Assembly: GCA_963383645.1 (NCBI GenBank) | Contig: OY726557.1 | Location: 126,602,895-126,666,894 of the forward strand | Length of the DNA: 64,000 nucleotides | Direction: 5' to 3' | Source of the DNA: Muscardinus avellanarius | Taxonomy: Eukaryota > Chordata > Mammalia > Rodentia > Gliridae | Shown: piece by piece, positions 43,546 to 56,706 of the stretch | How positions within the stretch are numbered: the first letter of the stretch is position 1 | How the letters are laid out: each line of letters starts with the position of its first letter | Position numbers and translations under genes: made by a program | Notes under the pieces: generated by a model | The model's database searches: none | Seen by the model: only the letters and a program-made list of their open reading frames with translations | What the model was told of the DNA's origin: nothing

Positions 43546-43932
43546 TGTGGGACCCTGACCATCTATCTATCCCTGGCTTCGGGGAACCTTCAGTCTATGG
43601 AGAGGGCCAGGTGTTGTCGGGCTTTGGAGGAAAGAGGTGAGAAATGTAGAATTAAGAAAGAATTCCCTAAATAGGCTACAAAAAAAATCAGAGTGCCCAG
43701 AAGGGGAGCATTGTGCAGAGCAGAATTGGACTGATGGAAGAACAGAGATATATCTGCTCAAGAACGAAAGCAAAGCTAGGCATGGAGGTGCACATCTGTA
43801 TTCTCAGTACTTAGGAGGCTGGGACAGAAGGATTGCAGGTTCAAGACCAGTTTCAGACTTTTAGTCAGGTCCTTAGCAACTTAGTGAGATCTTATTTCAA
43901 AATAAAAAAAATAAATCAATATAAAGGGCTGA

Positions 43933-43990
43933 GGGTCAGGTGTGGTGATGCAAGTACTGGGATTACAAGCATGCGCCACCACGCCCGGGC
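43933..43990. repeat. Opposed SINE fragments abutting CpG island
   Basis: A plus-strand SINE head (gtcaggtgtggtgatgca) joins directly to a minus-strand SINE end (agtactgggattacaagc, then gcgccaccacgcccggg), which then runs into the GC-rich island. Confidence 0.7.
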
Positions 43991-44480
43991 CGGGGCGGGA
44001 TGGCGGGGCGGAGGGGCGGCGCCTGGCGCTTCCGGGAACCGGCGGGCAGCGCGCTTCGCGCTGGCGCCGAGCGCGGCGGGGTCCCCAGGCCCACCCTGCT
44101 GCACCTGCTCCACCCTGCTGCACCTGCTCCACCCTGCTGCACCTGCTCCACCCTGCTCCCGATCGCCGCGGGTCCTGGGAGTCCACCCGGGCTCGCCCGG
44201 CCCTGCGGACCTCGGCCCGGTAGAGACCCGCCCTCCGCTTCCACCCGGCCGCCTCCGGCTCGCAGGACGCGTAAGCAGCGAGAGGCCCCCGGGCAGCGGC
44301 CGAGCTGGTGCGGGCTCCTCGCCGGCCGGGCTTGGAGAGCGGCCGGCGGCTGGCTTCGATCCTGAGCCTCTGCGGAAACGCCGCCTCTCCCCCTGCGCGT
44401 CTCTGCTCTTGGGGTTACTTGGTGACAGTGTTCCTGCAAGTCCGCGGCGTTATTTAGTTAGGACCTATCGAGGCACGGCC
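43985..44480 (+). promoter_or_regulatory. TIRAP: CpG island, probable TIRAP promoter and first exon
   Basis: An abrupt 500-base block of very GC- and CpG-rich DNA stands in AT-rich repeats. It contains GC boxes (ggggcggg). A good splice donor, ggacgc followed by gtaagc at 44271, could end a first untranslated TIRAP exon. The island lies 11 kb upstream of the TIRAP start codon, broadly as I recall for the human gene. No conserved long protein is recognisable in it; the long open frames across it are a by-product of GC richness. Transcription start and direction are inferred. Confidence 0.65.
44094..44158 (+). repeat. 19-base tandem repeat inside CpG island
   Basis: A unit reading caccctgctgcacctgctc is repeated about three and a half times with almost no mismatch. 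Confidence 0.9.
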
Positions 44481-44499
44481 GCCCCAGTCACTTAATGAG

Positions 44500-44933
44500 C
44501 ACCCACCACGGTTCGGTGCCAAGGACATTCAGTCCGCTTGCTCCTCACCAAAACAAGTAAATTAGAACTGCAGAGGAGTGCGTGGGGGCGCACTTCTGTA
44601 ATCCCGGTACATGGGAGGCTGAGACCCCAGGGTCACAGGTTCGAGGGCGACCACAGCAATTTAGTGAGGCCCTCCCCAATTTAGTGAGACTCTGTTTCCA
44701 AATAAAAAATGGGCCGGGCGCACGCTTGTAATCCCAACGTTTGGGAGGCTGAAATAGGAGCTGAAATTGGAGGATCCGGGTTTGCGGACAGCCTCAGCTA
44801 CTTAGTGAAACTCTTTGCAACTCAGTGAGACCCTGTTTCAAAATAAAGAATAAAAAAAGGGTGGGGCTGGGGATGTAGCTCCTAGGTAGAATGGCCCTGG
44901 GTTCCATCCCCAGTAGTAGTAGTAGTAGTAGTA

Positions 44934-44978
<45 letters not shown>

Positions 44979-45431
44979 TTTTTAAAAATAAAAATAAAAT
45001 AAGGCTGAGGGTACCCCTCAGAGGTAGAATATCCCTGAGTTCACTCTCTGGTACCGAAAAAAAAAAATTAGAAATGTAAGCACCACACCAGAGAAGTATA
45101 ACCGAGACAGGAGAATATGGAGTTCTCCAGCCAGAGGACCCCAAGCCTGCCCCAGCCTGAGGACATGGAATGACTCAGAGACTCCTTCCTTCTTTCCTTC
45201 CTTCCTTTCTTCCTTCCTTCTTAAGTGATACATAGAGCAGGGCGTGGTGGCACACACTTGTAATCCCAGCACTTGGGAGGTTGAGACTGGGGGATAGGGG
45301 TTTGTGGCCAGCCTCAGCTATTTAGTGAGCCCTTTGTAACTTAGCAAGATTCTGTTTCAAAATAAAGAATAAAAAATAGAGCTGGGGATGTAGTTCGAAG
45401 TTAGAATGCCCCTGGGTTCAGTACCCCATAC

Positions 45432-45493
<62 letters not shown>

Positions 45494-45674
45494 TATGAAT
45501 GGGAGTGTGCACAGATCCTAAGTGTATGGTTTAATCATTTTTCACAATGATCATTTCCTGGGTGACCTACATTAGCATTACATAGAGGCTTCCAGTGCCC
45601 AACTCCAGTCACAGCCTTCCTGAAAGATGACTACTATCCTGGCTTTTGACACCATAGAACAACTTTGACTGGAT

Positions 45675-45717
<43 letters not shown>

Positions 45718-48700
45718 TGGTACTAGGGATTGAACCCAAGGGCATTCTACCTCCAAACTATAACCCCAGCCATATATTTTTGTTCTTTATTTTGAAACAG
45801 GGTCTCACTAAGTTTTTTGCTTTTTTGTTTGTTTTTGTGGTACTGGGGGTGAAATCCAGGGGCATTCTACCTCCGAGTTATACCCCCAGCCCTATTTTTT
45901 ATTTTTTATTTTGAAACAGGATCTCACTGAGTTGCAAAGGGCCTCACTAAGTAGCTGAGGCTGTCTGTGAACCCTGATCTTCCTATCTCAGCCTCCCAAA
46001 TGCTGGGATTATAAGCATGAGCCACCATGCCAGCTATAATTAAGTTTTAAATGGTGCTTTTTTTTTTCATATGCACACTTTTTAACATTTTTAATTCTTC
46101 AAAATTTATAAAATATATTGTCAAAAGAAGCCAGGTGTGGTGGTGCATGCTTGCAATCCAGTATTTGGGAGGCCGAGACAGGAGGATCACAGGTTCATGG
46201 CCAGCCTCAGCTACTTAGTGAGGCCCTCTGCAATTTAATGAGAACTTGTTTCAAAATAAATAAAGCCGGGCATGGTGGCGCAGGCTTGTAATCCCCGTGC
46301 TTGGGAGGTGGAAACAGGAGGATCACACAGGTTCGAAGCCAGCCTCTCTGGTTTAAGAGACCCTGTTTCCAAATAAAAATAATATAAAATAGGTCTGGGA
46401 GTGTAGCCCGGGGGCAGAAGGGTTTCCAGGAACCCCAGTACCACCAAAATAAAAATAAATTTAAAATAAGGTTGGGAAAGCTGGGCATGGTGGTGCACAC
46501 TTGTAATCCTAATACTTGGGAGGCTGAGACAAGAGGATCACAGGTTCATGGTTAGCCTCAGCTACTTAGTGAAGCCCTCCACAACTCAGTGAGACACTGT
46601 TTCAAAATAAAAAATAAAAGCCAAGTATGGTGGTTCACACTTGCAACCCCAGTACTTGGGAGGCTGAGACAGGAGGATTGCAGGTTCATCAGCTTCTTAG
46701 GCCCTCCACAACTTAGTGAGACGCTGTTTCCAAATAAAGAATTAAAAAATCGGGTTGGGTGTAGCTCTAAGTTAAAAAGACTCTGGGTTCCATCCTGAAA
46801 CACTGAATAAAAATCTCTAGGGGGTATCTGTATTTTTAATAGTTCTCTAGGTATTGGTGATATTCAGTTTGGTTTAAGAACCACTAAAGTAAGGCTGAGT
46901 GTGGTGGTGCACACCTGTCATCCCAGTACTTGGGAGGTTGAGACAGAGGATCGCAAGTTCAAAGACAGACTTGGTAAGTAATGAGACTAATCAACCTAAC
47001 AATACCTGTTTCCAAATAAAAAGTAAAATAGGGCTGGAGGTGTAGCTCAGAGGTAGATACCTCTGGGCTCAATCTCCAATACTGAAAAAAAAAAGAACCA
47101 CTGAAGGACCCACACGACCAATCAACCCTTAGGTACATCAGAACCCTGGGTATTGGTTTATTTATTTTTTTGTGGCACTGGCATTGAACCCAGGGGCATT
47201 CTACCTCTGAGCTATACTCCCAACCCTATTTTATTTTTATTTGGAAACAGGGTCTTGTTAGGTTGTTGAGAATCTCATTACTCGCGGAGTCTGTCCTCAA
47301 TCATGGGATCCTCTTGTCTCGGCCTCCAAAGTACTAGGATTACGCACCTGCCCCACCACGCCCAGCTTCAGAAACCAGCATTTTAAGCCAGCATTGTAAT
47401 TAGTCTCTGTTTCATTATTTTAAAGTCTCTATGGATCAAAGGACCAGGAGAGGCCTGACGGATCCCCTGCTCAGGATGGCACCGGGCTGCAGTCCACAGA
47501 TCTGCCAGAGCCTCAGTGTTATCAGAGGCTTGAATGGGGAAAGATTTAGTTGCAAGCCTCCTCAGGTTGTTGGCTACATTTGTCCCTAGCAGGTGTAGGG
47601 CTGAGGTCCATTTTCCTGCCAGCTCCCAGCTGCCAGCTGGGGACCACTCTCAGCAACCAGAGGCTGCTTGTATGCCAGTAACTTGGCAACCTCAGCCAGG
47701 CTTGGTGGTGCACACCAGTAATCCCAGTACTTGGGAGGCTGATGACAGGTTCAAAGCCAGCCTCCGCAACTTAGTGAGACCCTGTTTCAAAACAGGCTGG
47801 AGTGTAGTTTAAAGGTAGAATGCCTCTGGCTTCAATTCCCAGTACAACAACAACAACAACATAACATGGCAACCTTTTTAAAGTGAGCAAGGGAGTCTCT
47901 CTCTTCCATCTGTTAAGATGGAGCTATGTGCACACACACACACACACACACACAGGGGAGCACACACCATGTTCATATACATGGTATACATGCATCTTAC
48001 ATACCGCATGTGTGTGGACTTACATGTATACCTCACATAATCCTGTGAGTGACGCCCTCACCTTTGCTGGTTCTCTTGTTTAAAGTGAGTCGTGGGTGTT
48101 AGGAATGGTGGCACGTGCCTGTAGTCACTGCCGCTTGGGAGCCTGAGGCAGGAGGATTGTGAGTTCAAACCAGACTGGGCAACACAGACAACTTAGCGAG
48201 ACGCCGCCACAAAAATAAGTAAATAAATAAATTTGAAAAAGGCAAGTCAAGGTCTAACCTACCATCAGCAGTGTGCAAATGGGGGCCACCCAAGGGTCTG
48301 CCCCCCAGAGTCTGCAAACCACTCTTTATGGAGTCGTGTCTATCAAGATACAAGTGAGTCATGGTCAGCACTGTAAGTGACAATGCGAGTTCTAATAAAT
48401 CCTCCCGAACAAATGTTTAGCAAGTATTTGAGAACAACAGTGTGTGTGTGTGTTTTACTGGGAATGAAACCTAGGGACAGTCTACCTCCAAGCTACACCC
48501 CAGCCCTTTCCATTTATATATTAACTGTGTCATTGTTTTATTTATTTATTTATTTAGTGGTATGAGGGTGAAACCCAGGGGCTTTTCTCTCTCTGGGCTA
48601 TACTCCCAGAGTATATTTTATATTTTATTTGGTAACTGGGTCTCACTAAGTTGCTGAGAGCCTCACTAAGTAGCTGAGGCTGGCTTCAAACCTGTGCGAT

Positions 48701-48855
48701 CCTCCTGTCTCTGCCTCCCAAGCGTGGGGATTACAGGTGTGCGCCACCACACCCGGCTTGTAGTTGTTGTTTTATTAATTAATTAATTAATTAATTTTGG
48801 TGGTACTGGGAGTGGAATCCAGGGGCTTTCTACCTCTGGGCTATACTCCCAGACC

Positions 48856-48903
<48 letters not shown>

Positions 48904-49411
48904 TTTATTTGGAAACAGGGTCTCACTAAGTTGCTAAGATCCTCACTAAGTAGCTGAGGCTGGCTTCGAACCTGTGCAGTCCTCCTGTCTCAGCCTCCCA
49001 AGCACGGGGATTACAAGCGTGCGCCACCACGCCCGGCTGTAGTTGTTTTAAAGTAGCGTCTTCTTCCTAGGCTGCCAAGAGTCTCACTGTGCTGTTGAGG
49101 CTGGCCTGCTTCCTCTTTAAGGGTCCTGGTGATTACACTGGGTCACCTGGGTAATCCCCAATACTGTTTTTCATTTGAAGATCCTAATTCTACCTGCAAA
49201 GTCCCTGTTGCCATGTAAGATCACAAAGCTACAGTCCTAAGATTTAGGATATGGAGATCTTTGGGAGACCGTTTTTCTATCAAGCACGAATAGTGAGTTT
49301 AGCTTAACAGAAATATAAATCAAAAGATTCATTTTCTAAGGCTGAGACAGGAGGATTCCAGGTGTGAGGCCAGCCTCAGCAACTTATTGAGACCCTGTTT
49401 CCTTTTCCTTT

Positions 49412-49456
<45 letters not shown>

Positions 49457-51725
49457 TGTGCAGTACTGGGGATGGAAGCCAGGAACATTCTACCTCCAAG
49501 CTATACCCCCAGCCCTATTTTTTATTCTTTGTTTTGAAATAGAGTCTCACTGAGTTGCAAAGGGCCTCACTAAGTAGCTGAGGCTGGCTTCGAACCTGTG
49601 CGACCTCCTGTCTCAGCCTCCTAAGCGCTGGGATTACATGCGTGAGCCACCACACCCAGCTAGTTTTTAATTTTTTGAAACAGGGTCTTGGTAGGTTGAT
49701 GAGAGTCTCCACTACTTGCTGAGGCTGAGCTCAAACCTGGGATCCTCCTGTCTCAGCCTTCCAAGTATTGGGATTATAAGCATATGCCACCACACTTGGC
49801 TTTGTTTGTTTGTTTGTTTGTTTGTTTGTTTGTTTGTTTTTTCAGTACTGGGTATGGAACCCAGGGCATTCTACCTCCAAGCTACACCTGTAGCCCTATT
49901 TTTTATTCTTTATTTCAAAACAGGGTCTCACTTGAGTTGCAAAGGGCCTCACTAAGTAAGTAGCTGAGGCTGTCTTCGAACTACGATTCTCCTGTCTCAG
50001 CCTCCCAAATGCTGGGATTACAAGCATGCGCCACCACGCTTGGCTTGTTGATTTGTTTTGAAATAACTTGCTAGGTTGCTGAAAATCTCACTAAGTTCCT
50101 GAGGCTGAGCTCAAACCTGTGATCATCCTCTCTCAGCCTTTCAATTACAGGGATTACAGGCATACACCGCCACACCTGGCTTATTTTTTGTTTTTTGCAG
50201 TGCTGGGCATTGAACCAAGGCCTTGCTCATGCTAGGCAAGCAAGCACTCAACCACTGAGCTGTATCTCCAGTCCTGGGTTTCTTCTTAAGCAATATAAGA
50301 GGCAGTTACCCCAAATCAGGATGTATTGCCAAAAGGGCAAGTCATTTCATAAGTTAGTAAATGAAGCTTTAAAATTACATATGTAGGCTGGGCACAGTGG
50401 TGTATGCTTGAAATTCCAGTACTTGGGAGGCTGGGACAGGAGGACTGCAGGTTTGTGGCCAGCCTTGGCTCCTTAGTGAAGCTGTCCACAACTTAATGAG
50501 ATCCTGTTTCAAAATAAAGACAAAAATATAGGGCTAGGGGGTATAGCTCAGAGGTAGAAATGTCATAGGTTCAATTCCCAGTGTCATAAAAAAGAAAGAA
50601 AAATTTAAAAACTGCATACGTAGCTGGGCGTAGTGGCACATGCTTGTAATCCCAGCTCTTGGGAGACTGACACAGGAGGATCACACAGGTTCGAAGCCAG
50701 CCTTAGCTACCTAGTGAGGCTCTCAGCAAAACAGTAAGACCCTGTTTCCAAATAAAATATTAAAATATAGGTCTGGAAGTATAGCCCAGAAGTAGGAAAT
50801 CCCCTGGGTTCCACCCCAGTACTACACACACAAAAATTACATATGTAGCTAGCTGGGCATGGTGGCACATACCTGTAATTCCTGTACTTGGGAGGTTGAG
50901 ACAGGAGGATTATAGGTTCCAAGCCATCCTCAGTAACTTAGTGAGGCTTTAGGCCTAAGTAAAAAAAAAAAAAATACAGTAGTGTTGGGGATGTACCTCA
51001 GAGGTAGAATGCCTCTGGGTTCAATCCCCAGCACCACAAAAATAAATAACCTATGTATGTGGTGGGCGTGGTGGCATACACCTGTTATCCCAGTATTTTG
51101 GGGTCTGAGACAGGAGGATTACAGGTTCAAAACCAGCCTCAGCAATTTAGTAAGACTCTCAACAACCTACTGAGACCTTGTTGTTGTTGTTAGTGATGGT
51201 GGTGGTGGTAGGTTCGTTTTTTGTTTTCTTTTGGTTTGTGGTGTGTGTGTGTGTGTGTGTGTTTTGCAGGGGATTGAACTAGGGGCATTCTACTTCTGAG
51301 ATATATCCCCAGCCTTTTTATTTTTTGCTTAAAAACAGGATCTCACTAGGTTACTGAGGCTGTTCTCAAATCTGTAATTCTCTTGTCTCAGCCTCCTAAG
51401 TATGCGAATTATAGCCAAATGCCACCACACACAGCATGAGACCATTTCAAAAATAAAAAATAGGAATGGGAATGAAGTTCAGAGGTACAATGCCCCTCAG
51501 TTCAATCTCCAGTACCACAAAGCAAAAAGAGGGGGGAAAAAACTACATATGTTGCCCGTTGTGGTGATATATGCCTGTAATCCCAGTACTTGGGAGGCCG
51601 AGACAGGAGGATCACGCAGGTACGAAGCCAGCCGCGCGCTGGCTTAGGAGACCCTGTTTCCAAATTTTAAAAAATGTATAAAATAGGTCTGGGAGTGTAG
51701 CCCGGAGGTAGAAGGGCTTACCACC

Positions 51726-51765
<40 letters not shown>

Positions 51766-52605
51766 TAAAACAATTATAAAACAAAAACTTTAAATACTTA
51801 TATAATATAAAAACCAAGTAACCCTATGTATACTGCTGCAGGAAAGAAAGACTCGTTTAATGGTTTCATGAAGATGTAGAGATAGCAAAACCTAACAAGG
51901 GTATAAGGCACCAAAACTGGTGAGTGAGCGAGAGAGAAACAGAGACAGAGAGAGAGGGCGCTTGAACCCAGAGGCATTCTACCTCAGAGCTACACCTCCT
52001 GCCTATTTTTTAAATTTTTTTATTATTTTATTTTATTTTATTTATTTATTTTTTGGTGGTACTGGGGTTCCTGGAAGACTCCGGGCTATACTCCCAGACC
52101 TATGTTTACATTTTTATTTTGAAACAGGGTCTCCTAAGCCAGTGCGCGCGGCTTCGAACCTGTGCGATCTTCCTGTCTCAGCCTCCCAAGCGCGGGGATT
52201 ATAAGCGTGCGCCACCACGCCCGGCCTATTTTTTATTTTTGTTTTGAAACAGGGTCTTGCTAGGGCTAGGTTGCTCAAAGTTTCTCTAAATTGCTACGGC
52301 TTGTCTTCAATCTGCAATCCTCCTACCTTCAGCCACCTGAGTACTGGGATTATGGGTGTACACCATCATGCCTGGCTACCAGAACTCTTACTGCCAAAGT
52401 GAAGTGTAGATGATAGTTTTTTGTTTGTCTGTTTTTTTGGGGGGGGTTTGTTTTGTTTTGTTTTGAGTACTGGTGATTGAGCCCAGAAAAATTCTACCTC
52501 TGAGCTACACCGCCAGCCCTATTTTTTTTTTTTTTTCAGTACTGGCATGGACCCCAGGGGCATTGTACCTCCAAGCTATTCCCCCAGCCTTATTTTTTAG
52601 TCTAT

Positions 52606-52640
<35 letters not shown>

Positions 52641-54130
52641 TTTTGGTGGTACTGGGGTTCCTGGAAGCCCTTCTACCTCCGGCCTACACTCCCAGACCTA
52701 TTTTATACTTTTATTTGGAAACAGGGTCTCTTAAACCAGCACAGCTGGCTTCCAACCTGCATGATCCTCCTGTCTCCGCCTCCCAAGCGTGGGGATTATA
52801 AGCGTGCACCACCACGCCCAGCTAGTCTTCTTGTTTTTGAAACAGGTTTTCACTGAGTTGTGAAGGGCCTCCCTAAATAGCTGAGGCTGTCCACGAACCG
52901 TGATCTTCTGGTCTCTGCCTCCCTAATGCTGGGGCTACAAGCATGTGCCACCACGCCTGGCTTATTTTTTATTTTGAAACAGGGTCTTGTTAGGTTAATA
53001 AGAGCTTATTTATTTATTTATTTATTTATTTTTGTGAAACTGGAGATTGAACCCAAGGGTACTCTAACTATGAGCTATATTCCAAGCCCCGTTTTTTTTT
53101 TTTTAACTTTGAAATAGGGTCTTGCTAAATTACAAAGGGCCTCACTAAATTGCTATGGCTGGCCACAAACCTACAATCTTCCTGTTTCAGTATCCCAAAG
53201 CCTGGAACTACAAGTGTGCATCACTGTGCCTGGCTTATTTTTATTATTTTTTGTTTTTATTTATTTATTTATTGTGTGTGTGTATTATACCCCCAGCCCC
53301 ATTTTATTTTATTTATTTTTTGAAACAGAGTCTTGCTAGATTGATGAAAGTCTCACTACTTGTTGAGTAGTGATCAAACCTGTGATCTTCCTGTTGTCTC
53401 AGCCTCCCAAGTACTGGGATTACAGTCATGTGCCATCAGAAACAAATTCCAGCTTATTCTTAATTTTGAAACGGGGTCTTGCTAAATTGTTGAGGGCCTC
53501 GCAAAGTTTTTGAGGCTGGCTACAAACCTGTGACTCCCCCCCCCCCCCCATCACAGCCTCCCAAGTACTGGGATTACAAGCATGCACCACTGTTCCTAGC
53601 AAGATTTTTTTTTTTTTTTTTTTTTTTTGCGGTACTGAGGATGGAACCCCAGGGGCATTCTACCTCCGAGCTACACCCCTAGCCCTGTTTTTTTAAGTCT
53701 TATTAATTTTGAAACAGCATCTCACTGAGTTGCAAAGGGCCTTGCTAAGTAGCTGAGGCTGTCTGCGAACTGTGATCCTTTGGTCTCAGCCTCCCGAATA
53801 CTGGGATTACAAGTATGCACCCCCCCGCCCCCAGCTCCAGCAAGGTTATTTTAACAACATTCTAACTCACGTTTTTCTGAGCATTTACTATATGACCGCC
53901 ACCATTGGCATTTCATTTTATTATACTTTATTTTGCAGAACTGAGGATGGAACCAAGAAGCATTCTACCTCTGAGCTACATCCCCAGTCCTATTTTTATT
54001 CTTTATCTTGAAACAGGGTCTCACTTAGTTACAAAGGGCCTCACTAAGTAGCTGAGGCTGTCTGCAAACCCTGGTCCTCCTGTCTCAGCCTCCCAAATGC
54101 TGGGATTACAAGTGTGCGCCACCACGCCTG
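44500..54130. repeat. SINE-packed long intron 5' of TIRAP
   Basis: Plus-strand SINEs: 44575-44705, 44714-44920, 45237-45435, 46130-46262, 46264-46448 (C), 46480-46618, 46620-46800, 46893-47085, 47693-47855, 48093-48220, 50387-50590, 50621-50825, 50849-50960, 51060-51180, 51553-51735 (C). Minus: 45717-45815, 45836-46035, 47168-47365, 48556-48757, 48797-49038, 49460-49663, 49665-49800, 49842-50044, 50050-50180, 51265-51435, 52054-52225, 52225-52380, 52645-52823 (C), 52824-52963, 53034-53238, 53300-53440, 53455-53605, 53627-53835, 53930-54134. ID monomers include 45002-45060, 50985-51040 (+) and 50196-50276 (-). Microsatellites: 44912-44979, 45434-45488 (GA), 45671-45717, 48863-48894 (TA), 51726-51765. 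47370-47690 and 49060-49335 appear single copy. Confidence 0.7.
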
Positions 54131-54134
54131 GCTC

Positions 54135-54305
54135 CATTAGCATTTTACATAAATTATCTCCTGTAATTCTCACAATAATGCTGGGAAGTAGCTGCTAGCA
54201 CCATAGTGTTGTGGTTGCACGGAAAGAGACACTGAAGGCTGGACAACACTGCCAAAGGTCAGGGTTAACAGGAGGTGAGAATGGGGCTACTCTCCCCACA
54301 ACCTG
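54135..54305 (-). mobile_element. MIR
   Basis: Reads as reverse-complement MIR: attttacataaattatctcc, caataatgctgggaagtagc, gacactgaaggctggac. Diverged. Confidence 0.55.
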
Positions 54306-54502
54306 CACCGCTTCAGGACACTTTCTGCCGGAGCTGACAGCTGAGGGATTGTGTGGGTGGAGAGATGGATTTATTCTGGGGAAGACAGAGCTGGAGGAAA
54401 AGTCTCTCAAGGCCTCCTGAATGTATTTGCTCTCTACTGCGTAGTATCTACTTTGATACATAATTATTTGTCCAAATAGCAACTGTCCTTCTTCCATTTC
54501 AG

Positions 54503-54626
54503 CATTCACACAGGAAGTCCCTCTAAAGAGCTGCCTGCCAGCAGCGCTTCCACAGATTCCGAATGCACTCCTGGCCAGGAGGCGCAGAGTGCAGTCACTC
54601 GGCCAGTCATGCAGAGCTCATACCCT
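54503..54626 (+). other. TIRAP: Possible TIRAP untranslated exon
   Basis: A repeat-free 124-base segment has acceptor cttccatttcag ending at 54502 and a strong donor gtaagtctg at 54627. It lies between the CpG island and the first coding exon. Human TIRAP has several untranslated 5' exons, so this is a reasonable candidate, but no transcript evidence is visible. Confidence 0.4.
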
Positions 54627-54796
54627 GTAAGTCTGACCACACTGCACACATCTGGCTGATCCAGCAACCAGCGCCGTCACGTAGTATCTTTCCCCAATCC
54701 CAGGATTAGCACCCACTTAGACTGAGCCCTTTAGGCATCAGGAGAGACGCAGAATTTCCAGGGTCCATATACTGGAAGTGGGAGTAGAGTAGGTAC

Positions 54797-55203
54797 GACT
54801 TTTTTTTTTTTTATCATACATCACTTTGGAATACAAGACTTGAGAGGATATACAAGCACATATCATCCAATTAGCCCTCATCCAATCCCCATCCCATTCC
54901 CTCCCCCTCCCTCGATCCCATGCTTAATTGGTGATTATCTTTGATATATTTGTTTACGCACCTCATGAGTTTTAAAGAGATTCCATCCTCCCCCATCCCC
55001 TCCCCTCTGATTGGTCACCTTAATTGCTTCTCAATAGGGCCCTTCCTACTACTCAATCTCCTCCTCCTAGTTCTTGCTAATTAGAGGAAGCATCTGGATT
55101 TTATTTTCTGCGCTATTTCTCTGTGCATGCTGCATTGCAAGTTCCGATCCCACCCTTGGCAGCCTCAGTAGTGGCCTGGCCACCCGGAGGACTCTTATCC
55201 CGA
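54797..55203 (-). mobile_element. Unidentified poly(A) insertion with perfect 11-base duplication
   Basis: agagtaggtac occurs at 54786-54796 and 55204-55214. Between them lies about 407 bases beginning with a T run, that is, a poly(A)-tailed element inserted on the minus strand. The body is not the dimeric SINE. It has a C/T-rich tract (54890-54920) and looks like either a 5'-truncated LINE 3' end or a retrocopied transcript. I cannot identify the source. Confidence 0.75.
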
Positions 55204-55246
55204 AGAGTAGGTACATCTTTTGTGACTCTTTCTCTGCTCCTTGTAG

Positions 55247-55322
55247 GATGACTGTTCCATGAAATCAAGACTGAGTCTCCTCTCTTCTGTTACTTTACCA
55301 ATGCCCTGTCGAGCCCAACACT
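55247..55322 (+). other. TIRAP: TIRAP 5' UTR part of first coding exon
   Basis: Acceptor ctccttgtag ends at 55246, giving 76 untranslated bases before the ATG at 55323. The site starts just past an inserted element whose flanking duplication ends at 55214. Confidence 0.6.
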
Positions 55323-55389
55323 ATGGCTTCATCGGCCTCCCTCTCAGCTCCTCGCTCCCAGTCCAAGAAGCCCCTAGGCAAGATGGCTG
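55323..55389 (+). CDS. TIRAP: TIRAP coding exon 1
   Basis: ATG at 55323 in caacactATGG context. It encodes 22 residues, [20 protein letters not shown] plus Met-Ala, then one base of a split Asp. Donor gtgagt at 55390. Confidence 0.96.
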
Positions 55390-56652
55390 GTGAGTGGACC
55401 CCATCTCCTGACTCTGCTCTTGTTCCTAAGAGTGCAGTCCTCAGTCCCCATGTTGGCGTGGTGGGAGGCCTGTGGCCCAATCGCAGGGAGAGATACAGGA
55501 GGCCAGTGATGGGGGAAGCTCCTGACTGGCCCTCGGGGTGGAGCTTGTGTGGAGAGTGAAGAGGAAGGCCAGAGGTGGATTCTTTGGCTCCAAGTTTTCC
55601 CTGGACCCTCTCAGCCAGTTTTGGTAGCCTGGAAACCACTGTTGTGAATGCACTCTGTCTTAAGTGCTTGATACTGGGCTTCTTGTCATGCAAATCTTTG
55701 TTTGGGAACCAGTCTGAGGAAAGAGAAAGCCAGGCAGACAGAGAAAATGAATTAGTCCCCGAACACCGGATGGTCTGTCCTCAGGACAGCTGAGCTTTAA
55801 TATGGCTGAAGAGAATATTCAGTACGTCAGACAGTGCATTATCTCCCTTAACTTTCAACAGCAACTAAAGCCAGCCCATTTTACAGGTGAGGAAGTGGAG
55901 ATCTAGACTAAGTTGCTTAAGGCTGGAGAGAAAGCAAGCAGCAGGCCCAGAATGTGTGGTTGGCTCCAGAGCATGGGTCTGGATCACTTCAGGATCTGTG
56001 GGCCCCTGCCCAGAGCTCTGGGTCCTTGCCCTGGTGTTTCCGTTGCCCAACAAACTCAGATTTCTTAAGGCCAAACAGATGACAATCCCCTGCCCATTTT
56101 CTTTCCACAGTGGGTAATCTAAAATTCACCTCCTCTCGGTGACGGAAGTGGGCTTTGGACTGAGTGGAGTACAAAGCTCTCTTCCAGACTTCCAGAGGGT
56201 TGACCAGTCAGTCAGCTCTACTAGAACATTCTGCTTAAGATGGGGTGGGGAAGCCCAGTGTGGTGGTACATCCCTGTAATCTCAGTACTTGGACGCTAAG
56301 ACAGGAAGATCACAGGTTCAAAGCTAGCCTCGGCAATTTAGCAAGATCCTATTTCCGAATAAAAAGTAAAATAGGACCAGACGTGGTGGTGCACACTTGT
56401 AATCCCAACATTTGGGAGGCTGAGACAGGAGGATCAAGATTCAAGGACAGCCTCAGCTACTTAGTGAGACAGCCTTTGCAACCAGGGAGACCCTGTTTCA
56501 AAATAAAGAATAAAAAATAGGGCTGGGGGTGTTGCTCAGAGGTAGATTGCCCCTGGGTTCCATCCCCGGTACTGCAAAAAAAAAAAAAAAAAAAGTAAAA
56601 TAGAGGGTTGGGGGTGTAGTTCAGAAGTAGAATGCCTCTGGATTCAATCCCA

Positions 56653-56706
<54 letters not shown>

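Larger units (their letters stand above)
40230..43984. repeat. FOXRED1-TIRAP intergenic region
   Basis: 40230-40815 is non-SINE; its second half resembles an old interspersed repeat. Plus-strand SINEs: 40817-40910, 40921-41130 (B), 41565-41700, 41702-41895, 42131-42310, 43773-43900. ID-like: 41155-41210, 41906-41980, 42715-42775. 41270-41560 resembles an old, widespread mammalian repeat (tctggaggctgagaagtcc) that I cannot name. An LTR-like element and N gap are listed separately. Confidence 0.7.

Noticed and set aside
43833..44495. A 220-codon open frame, with further long frames on both strands, across the GC-rich block near 44 kb
   Set aside because: GC-rich DNA has few stop codons. The frame begins in a SINE, crosses a tandem repeat and resembles no protein I know. 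It fits a CpG-island first exon better.
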